34,331 nucleotides of DNA, from the NCBI GenBank assembly GCA_022648545.1, contig JALCMP010000021.1, forward strand, positions 1 through 34,331. Reading direction: 5' to 3'. The notes beneath the pieces were generated by a model. The model was not told where the DNA came from, searched no databases, and saw nothing but the letters and a program-made list of their open reading frames with translations. Below are positions 25,606 through 33,482 of the stretch, in pieces. Each line of letters opens with the position of its first letter. Positions within the stretch are counted from its first letter, which is position 1. Source of the stretch: Bacteroidales bacterium. GTDB lineage: Bacteria > Bacteroidota > Bacteroidia > Bacteroidales > UBA932. The translations under genes were made by a program, and so were the position numbers.

Positions 25606-25934
25606 TGCTTTTTGCCGTAAATTTTAGTAATGGAAAGCAGTAAGTTTCTGGTATTTATAGAGCGCGGACAAACCAAAGTGCATTTCCCGCATAACAGACA
25701 TGATGCGGCAAAATCTACGGCTGCCTTTTCATTGCAATCCAATATGGATAATATTGCTTTTCTTAAGCTTGTATCTGTGTATTTTCCGGCCGTGCAGCTT
25801 GCAGTGCATGATCCGCATCCTATGCATAGCAAAACGTCAGGTTCGGATTTCGACAACTTTTCGAATTTGTTCCTGTCGAAATTGTCCAGATTTATTCTGG
25901 AACTGGGATTTAGAGTATATCCGAAATCAATCAT
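25602..25934 (-). CDS. HdrC2-like small iron-sulfur protein
   Basis: A 110-residue ferredoxin-like protein with two [4Fe-4S] motifs, CIGCGSCTASC near residue 37 and CLLCGKCTLVCP near residue 80, the spacing of HdrC-type subunits. It would pass electrons between the flavoprotein HdrA and HdrB2. The start is the ATG at 25934, which overlaps the hdrA stop (ATGATTGA); the track frame also has an upstream TTG. The stop overlaps the next ATG by 4 bases. It is about half the size of the HdrC1 in this operon, lacking its C-terminal extension. Confidence 0.85.
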   Translation of the reverse strand: MIDFGYTLNPSSRINLDNFDRNKFEKLSKSEPDVLLCIGCGSCTASCTAGKYTDTSLRKAILSILDCNEKAAVDFAASCLLCGKCTLVCPRSINTRNLLLSITKIYGKKQ

Positions 25935-26958
25935 TTGCAAAACTTTCTACGTATTCTTTTATGGAGAGGACTGCCGATCTGGCTTCATTTATTGTTTCAG
26001 GTATTGTTTTCGGGCCAAGACATGTTCCGGCAAAAAAGATTCCCCTGTATGCGGATTTCTCGAGATTATAAAAACTATCTTCGGAATTGAAAAATCCGTC
26101 GTCATCTCTGAGGACGGCCAGTTGTCCGGCCGTTTTTATTCCGGCTTCACTGTTTTTCATTCCCGCCATAAGGACAACGAGATCCATAGTTATTTTTATT
26201 GGTTTACCCATCAAGGTGTCTTCGGCCTTTACAATAAGTTTTCCTTCCTTATTTTCTGAAATTTCAGAAACCCTTCCTCTTATGAATCTTACACCGCATT
26301 CATGTTGTGCCTTGTAATATAGGTCTTCGTAGTGACGGCCGAACATCCTTAGATCCATGTAGAAACTGTATACGTTTGCATCGGGAAAGCGTTCTTTTAT
26401 TTCGCAAGCCTGTTTTACGGCGGTTGCACAACAAACTTTCGAACATTGCCTGTTGCCTATTTTTTCGTCCCTCGATCCCACGCAATGGATGAATCCTATA
26501 TTTTTCGGATTGGCAGGTATTCTTTCATCCTTACCAGTCTTGAAGTATTGCTCCAGATCCTTGTTGGTAATTACTTTATTATAAATGCCGTATCCATATT
26601 CTTCTTTCTTTTCGGCAGGGAAAATATCAAATCCGGTAGCAAATAATACGGCACGCGCCAGAACCGTAATTCCGTTTGAGAGTTCGATATCATAGGCGTC
26701 GTTGCGAAGGTTCATCTTTATGATTTCCGTATTGAGGAAACAATTTACGTCGCTTATGTTGTTTTTTAATATATCCAGCAGATCGTCAGCTTTTATGCTT
26801 TCGGGAAATAATCTGTCCCAGCAGGCGAGGTGTCCGCCAAGGCTTGGCCCTTTTTCAACAAGAATGACATTCATCCCTTCGTTTTTTAATCTGTATGCCG
26901 CTTCCATACCGCAGGGACCTCCGCCTATTATAACAATGTTTTTATTTGCATGTTTCAT
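25927..26958 (-). CDS. HdrA-like flavoprotein (core-only, no ferredoxin domains)
   Basis: A 343-residue FAD protein of the HdrA type. It begins directly with the dinucleotide fold (IVIIGGGPCGMEAAYRL, then EKGPSLGGHL) and contains the diagnostic HdrA iron-sulfur segment HCVGSRDEKIGNRQCSKVCCA, with Cys at 159, 172, 176 and 177 from this start, plus a terminal GIFFAGTCLGPKTIPETINEAR FAD motif. It lacks the N-terminal domain and the inserted and C-terminal ferredoxin domains of methanogen HdrA, so it is the compact form seen in sHdr and QmoA-type complexes. The ATG at 26958 overlaps the hdrB1 stop (TGATG); an ATG two codons earlier is possible. It would be the flavin hub of the complex. Confidence 0.87.
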   Translation of the reverse strand: MKHANKNIVIIGGGPCGMEAAYRLKNEGMNVILVEKGPSLGGHLACWDRLFPESIKADDLLDILKNNISDVNCFLNTEIIKMNLRNDAYDIELSNGITVLARAVLFATGFDIFPAEKKEEYGYGIYNKVITNKDLEQYFKTGKDERIPANPKNIGFIHCVGSRDEKIGNRQCSKVCCATAVKQACEIKERFPDANVYSFYMDLRMFGRHYEDLYYKAQHECGVRFIRGRVSEISENKEGKLIVKAEDTLMGKPIKITMDLVVLMAGMKNSEAGIKTAGQLAVLRDDDGFFNSEDSFYNLEKSAYRGIFFAGTCLGPKTIPETINEARSAVLSIKEYVESFAND

Positions 26959-28016
26959 CAGCATGGAGATTTTTCAGGTTCGCCTATGAATTTTCCGTTT
27001 ACTCCCAGATATTTCTTTGCTGGATCGTATTTTATCCCCATTTTATCAAGTAAAGGCTCGGAACCAACCTGATGGGTTTGCAAACCCAGATCCCACGGGT
27101 CATATCCCAGAACAAGTCCGGCAACTTCTTCGTAAGTGAGTACGGGTATCCCGTGTCCCTTGCCTCCGTATGTCTTGCCCTGTGTTTCTGCTATAACATA
27201 TTGCCATCTGTCCATGAAATATGTGCATCCGGGACAGTTGGTGATTATCATATCGGGCTCGTAGGGTTCCATGGATTCGAACTTTTTGTACGTGTTGGCC
27301 AGAGAGTATCCTCTGTCGCTTTGTATAAAATATTGTCTGAAACCAAAGCCGCAGCAATGTCTTCTTTCCGGGTAATCTATGATTTCGCCTCCCCATGATT
27401 CTACCATTCCCACAAGTACATATGGATATTCCGCTCCTCCGAATCCTTTAGACGGAAACATCTTGGAATAATGGCACCCAATATGTTCCACAACTCTGAG
27501 CGGACGTCCTGTTTTTACATTAACCAGCCTGTATTTTGCCATAGATGCTATGCGTTCGCGGTATTTATAAATAAGATCGCAGGTATGTGCGAGAAATTTT
27601 GGTTTTGCAAATTCCAAATGGCAGGATTCCCAAAGATCTTCTTTAACTTTGGCTTCAACTTCCGGAAATCTTCTCCATGTTTCGAGCGTTTCGTTGTACA
27701 ATCCGAAAGATGTTATGCAGGAACATACGAAATTTTCATATCCGTATTTTTTCATAAGGGCGAATTGCCGTGCAATTATGGTCATGGAAGTTTCTTGGGG
27801 AATTGCATCACAGTGATATGCTATTCCGCCGCATGTCGTATGGTGTTCGGTCTCAAATATGTCCTTTCCCATCAATTTTCTGGTTATTTCCAGAAAAGCC
27901 TGTTCGGAAGCAGTAAAGAACATTTGTCTTATGCAGCTTCTTGCATAAAAATAATGATCGTCCGGAATATCTTTTTGATATTCCGACCAGATCTTTTTTT
28001 TGCCTTCGTATATCAT
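26958..28016 (-). CDS. HdrB1-like CCG-domain iron-sulfur protein, first CCG module degenerate
   Basis: A 352-residue HdrB-type protein. The second CCG module is intact: C181 (HIGCHYSKM), C221-C222 (RRHCCGFGF) and C261-C264 (NCPGCTYF). The first is altered: C28 is present, the CC pair reads Thr61-Cys62 (TTCGGIA) and the CxxC pair reads C98-Ser-C100, so a noncubane [4Fe-4S] cluster may form only in the second half. HdrB subunits hold the thiol/disulfide catalytic clusters. The gene starts one base after the hdrC1 stop. The C-terminal 70 residues, with GYDPWDLGLQTHQVG, have no role I can name. Confidence 0.83.
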   Translation of the reverse strand: MIYEGKKKIWSEYQKDIPDDHYFYARSCIRQMFFTASEQAFLEITRKLMGKDIFETEHHTTCGGIAYHCDAIPQETSMTIIARQFALMKKYGYENFVCSCITSFGLYNETLETWRRFPEVEAKVKEDLWESCHLEFAKPKFLAHTCDLIYKYRERIASMAKYRLVNVKTGRPLRVVEHIGCHYSKMFPSKGFGGAEYPYVLVGMVESWGGEIIDYPERRHCCGFGFRQYFIQSDRGYSLANTYKKFESMEPYEPDMIITNCPGCTYFMDRWQYVIAETQGKTYGGKGHGIPVLTYEEVAGLVLGYDPWDLGLQTHQVGSEPLLDKMGIKYDPAKKYLGVNGKFIGEPEKSPC

Positions 28017-28017
28017 T

Positions 28018-28716
28018 TTATTTTTTATTCAGATGGTTCTTTTTCGTTTCCGTAAATACTTTATGGAAATATTCGTCTTCTGTAAGTCCTTCTTTGTCTG
28101 CTATTTCCTTTGAGACTTTATTTATTTTATCCATAATTGCCGTAGCTCCGGTTCGGTCGAATATCTTTTTCAGATCGTCCAGATCTTCCTTGGGAATTTT
28201 TCTGAGAGGGCCGGGGCCTTCGCCGTCGAGATTCGCTCCCAGTCGTGCATAAACGTCTTCGAGATGTTTTTCCTGCCATTTCCAGACTTTTCCCGCTTCG
28301 GGAAACATGTCATAGTGAAAGGTTCTCGGATATACGCAATATCCGTATTTCAATATATTTGTCCCCAGCATTTTGTTCAGCGCGAACTGCTGCCGTCCTT
28401 TTTCGGATTCGGCAAAATATCCAAGTCTCTGCGACAAGCTCCTTAATGCCATAACTACAAGTCCGGGACTGTTGTTCCTGGGGCATCTAGTAGTGCAGGA
28501 AAGACATTCGCCGCAATACCATATAGTCTCGCTCTTAAGAAGTTTTTCTATTTCAGTTTCGTCCTTGGATTGTACGATATTTATGATTTTTCTTGGATCG
28601 TAATCGTAAAATTCGGCTGCCGGACATATTGCCGTACACGTACCGCAATTTATGCAGGAAGTGAGACTTCCGGTAAAACGGCAATCCTGCAGTAACATAT
28701 CATATAATTTTTCCAT
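28018..28716 (-). CDS. HdrC1-like iron-sulfur subunit
   Basis: A 232-residue protein with two [4Fe-4S] motifs in its first third: CINCGTCTAICP (21-32) and CGECLSCTTRCP (68-79). The rest is helical and hydrophilic, with a Pro-rich patch (GPGPLRKIP) and no membrane segment. It corresponds to HdrC of soluble Hdr complexes and would hand electrons between HdrA and HdrB1. It is the second gene of the operon, 5 bases behind marR and one base ahead of hdrB1. Confidence 0.87.
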   Translation of the reverse strand: MEKLYDMLLQDCRFTGSLTSCINCGTCTAICPAAEFYDYDPRKIINIVQSKDETEIEKLLKSETIWYCGECLSCTTRCPRNNSPGLVVMALRSLSQRLGYFAESEKGRQQFALNKMLGTNILKYGYCVYPRTFHYDMFPEAGKVWKWQEKHLEDVYARLGANLDGEGPGPLRKIPKEDLDDLKKIFDRTGATAIMDKINKVSKEIADKEGLTEDEYFHKVFTETKKNHLNKK

Positions 28717-28721
28717 TCGGA

Positions 28722-29204
28722 TTATTTTTCCACAGTGTTTTGTTTCTGTTTATGCTGGATTTGCAAAGGACTGATGTCCTGCCGCATGTTCGTTGCCATT
28801 GCGGCGAGAACCTTTATGAAGATGCCGAGATCTTTTTTGGAGATTCCTTCTATAACCATGTCAACCGACTTTATGGCGACTTCGGTTACATGATCTTTTA
28901 TCTCCTCGGCCATTCGGGTAAGTTGTATTATGTTCTGTCTGCGGTCTTTTTTATCGATTACGCGTTTTACGAATTTCTTTTTTTCGAGACCGTCGAGAAG
29001 TTTTACAACCGAATTTTTATCCTTTATTATTAGATTTGCGATTTCCTGCTGGGACATATCGCCTTCGTCCCAAAGAGCATCCAGGACAAGGAATTGTTCA
29101 GGTGTTATATTACAGCCCTGTTCCTTGAATATTTCGCTGATATATTGCTTGAATTTGCAATGAACCAGATTTAAATATACGCCGACCTGCTTGTTAAGTA
29201 TCAT
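28722..29204 (-). CDS. MarR-family transcriptional regulator
   Basis: A 160-residue winged-helix protein of the MarR type: N-terminal helix, then TPEQFLVLDALWDEGDMSQQEIANLI (recognition helix-turn-helix, about 34-60), KDKNSVVKLLDGLEKKKFVKR and the wing DKKDRRQNIIQLT. The C-terminal helices form the dimer interface. It is the first gene of the Hdr-cysteate synthase operon. A perfect 8-base inverted repeat lies 7-32 bases upstream of its start, over the promoter, so autoregulation of the whole operon is likely; MarR proteins often sense thiols, oxidants or phenolics, but the signal here cannot be read. C16 is the only Cys near the N-terminus that might be redox-sensitive. Confidence 0.92.
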   Translation of the reverse strand: MILNKQVGVYLNLVHCKFKQYISEIFKEQGCNITPEQFLVLDALWDEGDMSQQEIANLIIKDKNSVVKLLDGLEKKKFVKRVIDKKDRRQNIIQLTRMAEEIKDHVTEVAIKSVDMVIEGISKKDLGIFIKVLAAMATNMRQDISPLQIQHKQKQNTVEK

Positions 29205-29210
29205 TTTTTA

Positions 29211-29236
29211 TTGTATAACCTTTTACTATTATACAA
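29211..29236. promoter_or_regulatory. Candidate MarR operator
   Basis: TTGTATAA, ten bases, then TTATACAA: a perfect inverted repeat with 18-base arm spacing. It overlaps the end of the -7 element and the expected transcript start. A further TATACAAAA copy at 29257-29265 lies over the -33 element. Confidence 0.55.
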
Positions 29237-29264
29237 AAATATAAAAAAAAACATACTATACAAA
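29234..29264 (-). promoter_or_regulatory. Bacteroidota promoter of the marR-hdr-cysteate synthase operon
   Basis: On the minus strand: TTTG (29264-29261), a 19-base spacer, TATTTTTG (29241-29234). Both elements match the TTTG / TAnnTTTG consensus in full. The start of marR is 30 bases downstream of the -7 element. Confidence 0.78.
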
Positions 29265-29270
29265 ACATGT

Positions 29271-30260
29271 TCAGAAGGGGAGCACCCCTACGGCGTTCAG
29301 CATGTAGGCGATATAAATAGATAAAAAGATGGCTCCTTCGTATCTGTCGATGTATTTTTTTTTGAATGTGAAAGCGGAAATAAATAAGAGAACGGAGGAT
29401 AACAGCATTACACCCAGATCGGTTTCTGTTATATTTCCCAGAGCCATAGGATGTATTACCGCACTGCCTCCGAGTACTAAAAAAATGTTGGAAATATTGG
29501 ATCCCAAAATGTTGCCTATTGCTATTCCCGTTTCTTTCTTTATGGCTGCCGTTATACCGGTTATTAGTTCCGGCAGGGAAGTACCAACCGAAACCATGCT
29601 GAGGGCTATCAAGGAATCAGGGACACCCAGACCGGAGGCTATCTTTAATGCCGAATTTATCAATATTTCGCTGCCTCCGAGAAGTGCGGCCAGGCCTCCC
29701 GCAGTTATAAGCCATAAAAAGGAAACGCTTTTTTTTTCCACATATTCGCCTGTGGCTCTTTTTGTTCCAGATCCGCTGTAGGGTACATTATGTGAGATTT
29801 TACCTACTGAAAAATAGGTATAAGCCAGAAAAATAATGAAAAATATAATGAGGGCTATTCCGTCGGTTCTTGATATTATATTGGGTGATGAGTCAAAAAA
29901 TGAATCGTTTGCAAAAACAAACAGCATAAGCGATGCCATAAATGCATATGGTATATCTTTTCTTATGCTGTTTTTTGTTAATCCTACAGGAATTATAAGA
30001 GCTGTTATTCCGGTTATTACAAGAGTGTTGAATATATTTGACCCTACTACATTGCCTATTGCCATTCCGGCATTTCCTCTTGCTGCGGAAAAGAAACTTA
30101 TTACCATTTCGGGAACGGATGTTCCTATTCCGACTATGGTCATGCCTATTACCGTTTCGGGGACATGGAAATGTACTGCAATGCCGCGTGCGCCTTCAAT
30201 AAGGTAATTTGCACCGGCCAGTATCAAAACCAGTCCCGCAATAAACAGTAATAAAGTCAT
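29271..30260 (-). CDS. Calcium/sodium antiporter (CaCA family, YrbG-like)
   Basis: A 329-residue inner-membrane cation exchanger with about ten helices in two inverted repeats. Each repeat carries the alpha motif: VGIGTSVPEMVISFFSAARGN and GNVVGSNIFNTL in the first, and VSVGTSLPELITGITAAIKK and GNILGSNISNIF in the second. The acidic residues that bind Ca2+ (in SVPE and SLPE) are both present. It is one base after carB, so it is probably translated from the carAB message; I know of no functional reason for this pairing. The promoter of the next operon starts 6 bases past its stop. Confidence 0.93.
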   Translation of the reverse strand: MTLLLFIAGLVLILAGANYLIEGARGIAVHFHVPETVIGMTIVGIGTSVPEMVISFFSAARGNAGMAIGNVVGSNIFNTLVITGITALIIPVGLTKNSIRKDIPYAFMASLMLFVFANDSFFDSSPNIISRTDGIALIIFFIIFLAYTYFSVGKISHNVPYSGSGTKRATGEYVEKKSVSFLWLITAGGLAALLGGSEILINSALKIASGLGVPDSLIALSMVSVGTSLPELITGITAAIKKETGIAIGNILGSNISNIFLVLGGSAVIHPMALGNITETDLGVMLLSSVLLFISAFTFKKKYIDRYEGAIFLSIYIAYMLNAVGVLPF

Positions 30261-30261
30261 A

Positions 30262-33200
30262 TTAATATTCGTCCCAGCTTTTTATTTCCATATCTTCCAC
30301 GGGCATCGTGCAAAAGGCTATTATAAAGGCGCTTGCCAGACGTGCATTGGTAATTAGCGGTACGTTGAAATCTATGGCCGCCCTTCTTAGCTTGTATCCG
30401 TTCAGAAGTTCCTCCTGTGTAAGGTTCTTAGGGATGTTTACTACCATGTCCACTTTCTTTTCCTTTATCATGTTAAGGGCCTGCGGCTCCATGGTGTTTT
30501 CACTTGGCCAGTAAACTCTTGTTACGGGAATATTATTTTCTACCATGTAATTGAAAGTGCCTCCGGTTGCGTATAGGTTGTATCCTTTTTCGGAAAGCAT
30601 CTTGGATGCTTCAAGCATTGCGTTTTTCTGCTTGGCGTCTCCGGTGGATAGAAGTATGTTTTTTGCAGGGATGGAATATCCTACGGACAGCATGGCCTTG
30701 AGTACCGCTTCGTTGCTGTCGTCGCCGATGCATCCGACTTCTCCTGTGGACGACATGTCTACGCCGAGCACGGGATCCGCCTTAAGTAATCTTGCGAAAG
30801 AGAATTGCGAAGCCTTTACGCCTACATAATCAAGATCGAACGCGCTTTTATGCGGCTGCGTGAAAGGCGCGTTTATCATTATGCGGGCTGCAAGATCGAT
30901 GAGGTTTATTTTCAGAACCTTTGATACGAAAGGGAAACTTCTTGAAGCCCTGAGGTTGCATTCTATTACTTTAATATCGTTTTCCTTTGCAAGATATTGT
31001 ATGTTGAACGGACCGGAAATGCAGAGCGCTTCCGCTATTTTCCTGGAGATCCTTTTTATTCTTCTTACGGTTTCTACATATAGCTTCTGCGACGGGAATT
31101 GTATGGTTGCATCCCCGGAATGCACTCCTGCATATTCGATATGTTCCGAAATTGCGTACGCTACTATTTCTCCCTTTTGGGCTACGGCATCGAATTCTAT
31201 CTCCTTTGCATTCTGTATGAATTCGGAAACGACTACAGGATGCCTTTTGGAAACGTTGGCGGCCAGCTTCAGGAACTCTTCAAGTTCATTGTTGTTTGAA
31301 CAAACGTTCATTGCCGCTCCGGAAAGTACGTAGGAAGGTCGTACGAGTACCGGATATCCAACGTTGTTTACGAACTCGTATATTTCCTTCATGTTTTTTA
31401 ATTCGCTCCATCTCGGCTGGTCTATTTTGAGCGTATCCAGCATTGCTGAGAATTTATGACGATCTTCGGCATTGTCTATGGATTTTGCCGATGTTCCAAG
31501 TATTGGGACTTTTTCCATGTCGAGACGGGGCGCAAGGTTGTTGGGGATCTGACCTCCCACTGAAACGACTACTCCGTGCGGATTTTCCATTTCGTATATG
31601 TCCATGACCCTCTCGAAGGTCAGTTCGTCGAAATAAAGCCTGTCGCACATATCGTAGTCGGTTGATACCGTTTCGGGATTGTAATTTATCATTACGCCTC
31701 TCCATCCGCATTCCCGTATTGTCTTAAGGGCGTTTACGCTGCACCAGTCGAATTCTACCGAACTTCCTATTCTGTATGCTCCGGAACCTATTACTATTAT
31801 GGATTTTTTATCGTTCTCGAATTTAATATCGTTTTCGGTACCGTTGTAGGTAAGATACAGGTAGTTCGTTTTTGCCGGAAATTCCGCGGCCAGCGTGTCG
31901 ATTTGTTTTACGACCGGCAATATGCCAAGCGATTTTCTGTATTTCCTTACTTTTTTCAGAGCGTCTTCGGGGTCGTATTTATCTTTGAAGACGAGCCTTC
32001 CTATTTGAAAATCAGAAAATCCTTCGCATTTGGCTTGTTTTAAGAGCCGGTTCCCTATTTCTTCAAGGGTGGATTTTTTCTGAAGGGCCTTGGATGTTTC
32101 TATTATGTTGTATAATTTGCAAAGGAACCACTTGTCTATTTTTGTGAGTTCGTGAATTTGATCTATCGTGTATCCGGCGTCGAATGCCTTGGAAATTACG
32201 AAGATCCTGTTGTCTGTAGGTTCCCTGAGCGCCTTGTCTATATCGTCCACCGGGATTTCCTTGTTGGCAACAAATCCGTGGGCTCCCTGACCTATCATTC
32301 GCAATCCTTTCTGTATTGCTTCTTCGAAGCTTCTGCCTATGGCCATAACTTCGCCCACGCTTTTCATGCTGCTTCCTATTTCCCTGCTTACTCCGTGGAA
32401 TTTTGAAAGGTCCCAGCGCGGAATCTTGCAGACTATATAGTCCAGTGCCGGTTCGAAAAAGGCCGGGGTAGTTTTAGTTACCGAATTTTTCAGTTCGAAA
32501 AGTCCGTATCCCAAACCTAGTTTGGCAGCCACGAAGGCAAGGGGATAGCCCGTAGCTTTTGATGCAAGTGCCGAAGAACGGCTTAATCTTGCATTTACTT
32601 CTATAACCCTGTAGTCTTCGGATTCGGGATCGAACGCATATTGTACGTTGCATTCGCCTATGATTCCGATATGTCTTACTATTTTTATAGCTATTTCCCT
32701 AAGCCAGTGATAATCCTTGTTGGTGAGGGTCTGTGAGGGAGCTACGACTATGCTTTCTCCGGTATGGATTCCGAGCGGATCGAAATTCTCCATGTTGCAT
32801 ACGGTAATGCAATTGTCGTATCTGTCCCTTACGACCTCATATTCTATTTCCTTCCAGCCCTTGAGCGATTTTTCCACGAGAATTTGCGGCGAGAACGTGA
32901 AAGATTTGTCCGCAAGTGCGGTAAGTTCTTCATCATTGTTGCAGAATCCGCTTCCAAGGCCTCCAAGAGCATAGGCTACTCTTATTATTACGGGGTATCC
33001 CAGTTCGTTTGCCGCTTTTATTGCATCCGGGGTGGTACTTACGGCATGGCTCTTTATTGTTTTGACTTTTATCTGGTCCAGCGATTCTACGAAAAGTTCC
33101 CTGTCTTCGGTATCCATTATTGCCTGTATAGGTGTTCCGAGGACCTTTACACCATATTTTTCCAGTATTCCCTTTTTGAATAGATCTACTCCGCAATTAA

Positions 33201-33480
33201 GTGCGGTCTGTCCTCCGAAGGAGAGAAGAATTCCGTCGGGGTGCTCTTTTTTTATTACCTGTTCTACGAAATAAGCCGTAACGGGCAGGAAATATATTTT
33301 ATTGGCAATGCCTTCCGATGTTTGTACAGTGGCGATGTTGGGGTTTATAAGGATAGTGTAGATCCCTTCTTCCCGCATTGCTTTCAGTGCCTGCGAGCCG
33401 GAGTAGTCGAATTCGCCGGCTTCTCCAATTTTTAGTGCGCCGGAACCTAGTATGAGGACTTTTGATATTTTTTCTTTCAT
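30262..33480 (-). CDS. carB: Carbamoyl-phosphate synthase, large subunit
   Basis: A 1072-residue protein that makes carbamoyl phosphate from bicarbonate, ammonia delivered by CarA, and two ATP, for pyrimidine and arginine synthesis. It has two homologous ATP-grasp halves: the first begins LGSGALKIGEAGEFDYSG and includes SFGGQTALN and LSRSSALASKATGYPLA; the second begins near residue 570 with GSGAYRIGSSVEFDWCSV and includes SVGGQIPNN and NLRASRSFPFVSK. A C-terminal MGS-like regulatory domain follows (YNLYATGGTFNYM...). Length matches the E. coli enzyme (1073). It starts 2 bases after carA. Confidence 0.98.
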   Translation of the reverse strand: MKEKISKVLILGSGALKIGEAGEFDYSGSQALKAMREEGIYTILINPNIATVQTSEGIANKIYFLPVTAYFVEQVIKKEHPDGILLSFGGQTALNCGVDLFKKGILEKYGVKVLGTPIQAIMDTEDRELFVESLDQIKVKTIKSHAVSTTPDAIKAANELGYPVIIRVAYALGGLGSGFCNNDEELTALADKSFTFSPQILVEKSLKGWKEIEYEVVRDRYDNCITVCNMENFDPLGIHTGESIVVAPSQTLTNKDYHWLREIAIKIVRHIGIIGECNVQYAFDPESEDYRVIEVNARLSRSSALASKATGYPLAFVAAKLGLGYGLFELKNSVTKTTPAFFEPALDYIVCKIPRWDLSKFHGVSREIGSSMKSVGEVMAIGRSFEEAIQKGLRMIGQGAHGFVANKEIPVDDIDKALREPTDNRIFVISKAFDAGYTIDQIHELTKIDKWFLCKLYNIIETSKALQKKSTLEEIGNRLLKQAKCEGFSDFQIGRLVFKDKYDPEDALKKVRKYRKSLGILPVVKQIDTLAAEFPAKTNYLYLTYNGTENDIKFENDKKSIIVIGSGAYRIGSSVEFDWCSVNALKTIRECGWRGVMINYNPETVSTDYDMCDRLYFDELTFERVMDIYEMENPHGVVVSVGGQIPNNLAPRLDMEKVPILGTSAKSIDNAEDRHKFSAMLDTLKIDQPRWSELKNMKEIYEFVNNVGYPVLVRPSYVLSGAAMNVCSNNNELEEFLKLAANVSKRHPVVVSEFIQNAKEIEFDAVAQKGEIVAYAISEHIEYAGVHSGDATIQFPSQKLYVETVRRIKRISRKIAEALCISGPFNIQYLAKENDIKVIECNLRASRSFPFVSKVLKINLIDLAARIMINAPFTQPHKSAFDLDYVGVKASQFSFARLLKADPVLGVDMSSTGEVGCIGDDSNEAVLKAMLSVGYSIPAKNILLSTGDAKQKNAMLEASKMLSEKGYNLYATGGTFNYMVENNIPVTRVYWPSENTMEPQALNMIKEKKVDMVVNIPKNLTQEELLNGYKLRRAAIDFNVPLITNARLASAFIIAFCTMPVEDMEIKSWDEY

Positions 33481-33482
33481 CG

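Noticed and set aside
22473-29204. Coenzyme M / methanogen-type Hdr pathway
   Set aside because: Cysteate synthase and Hdr proteins recall methanogens, but no other CoM, CoB or Mcr gene is present, HdrA lacks the methanogen ferredoxin domains, and the surroundings are clearly bacterial.
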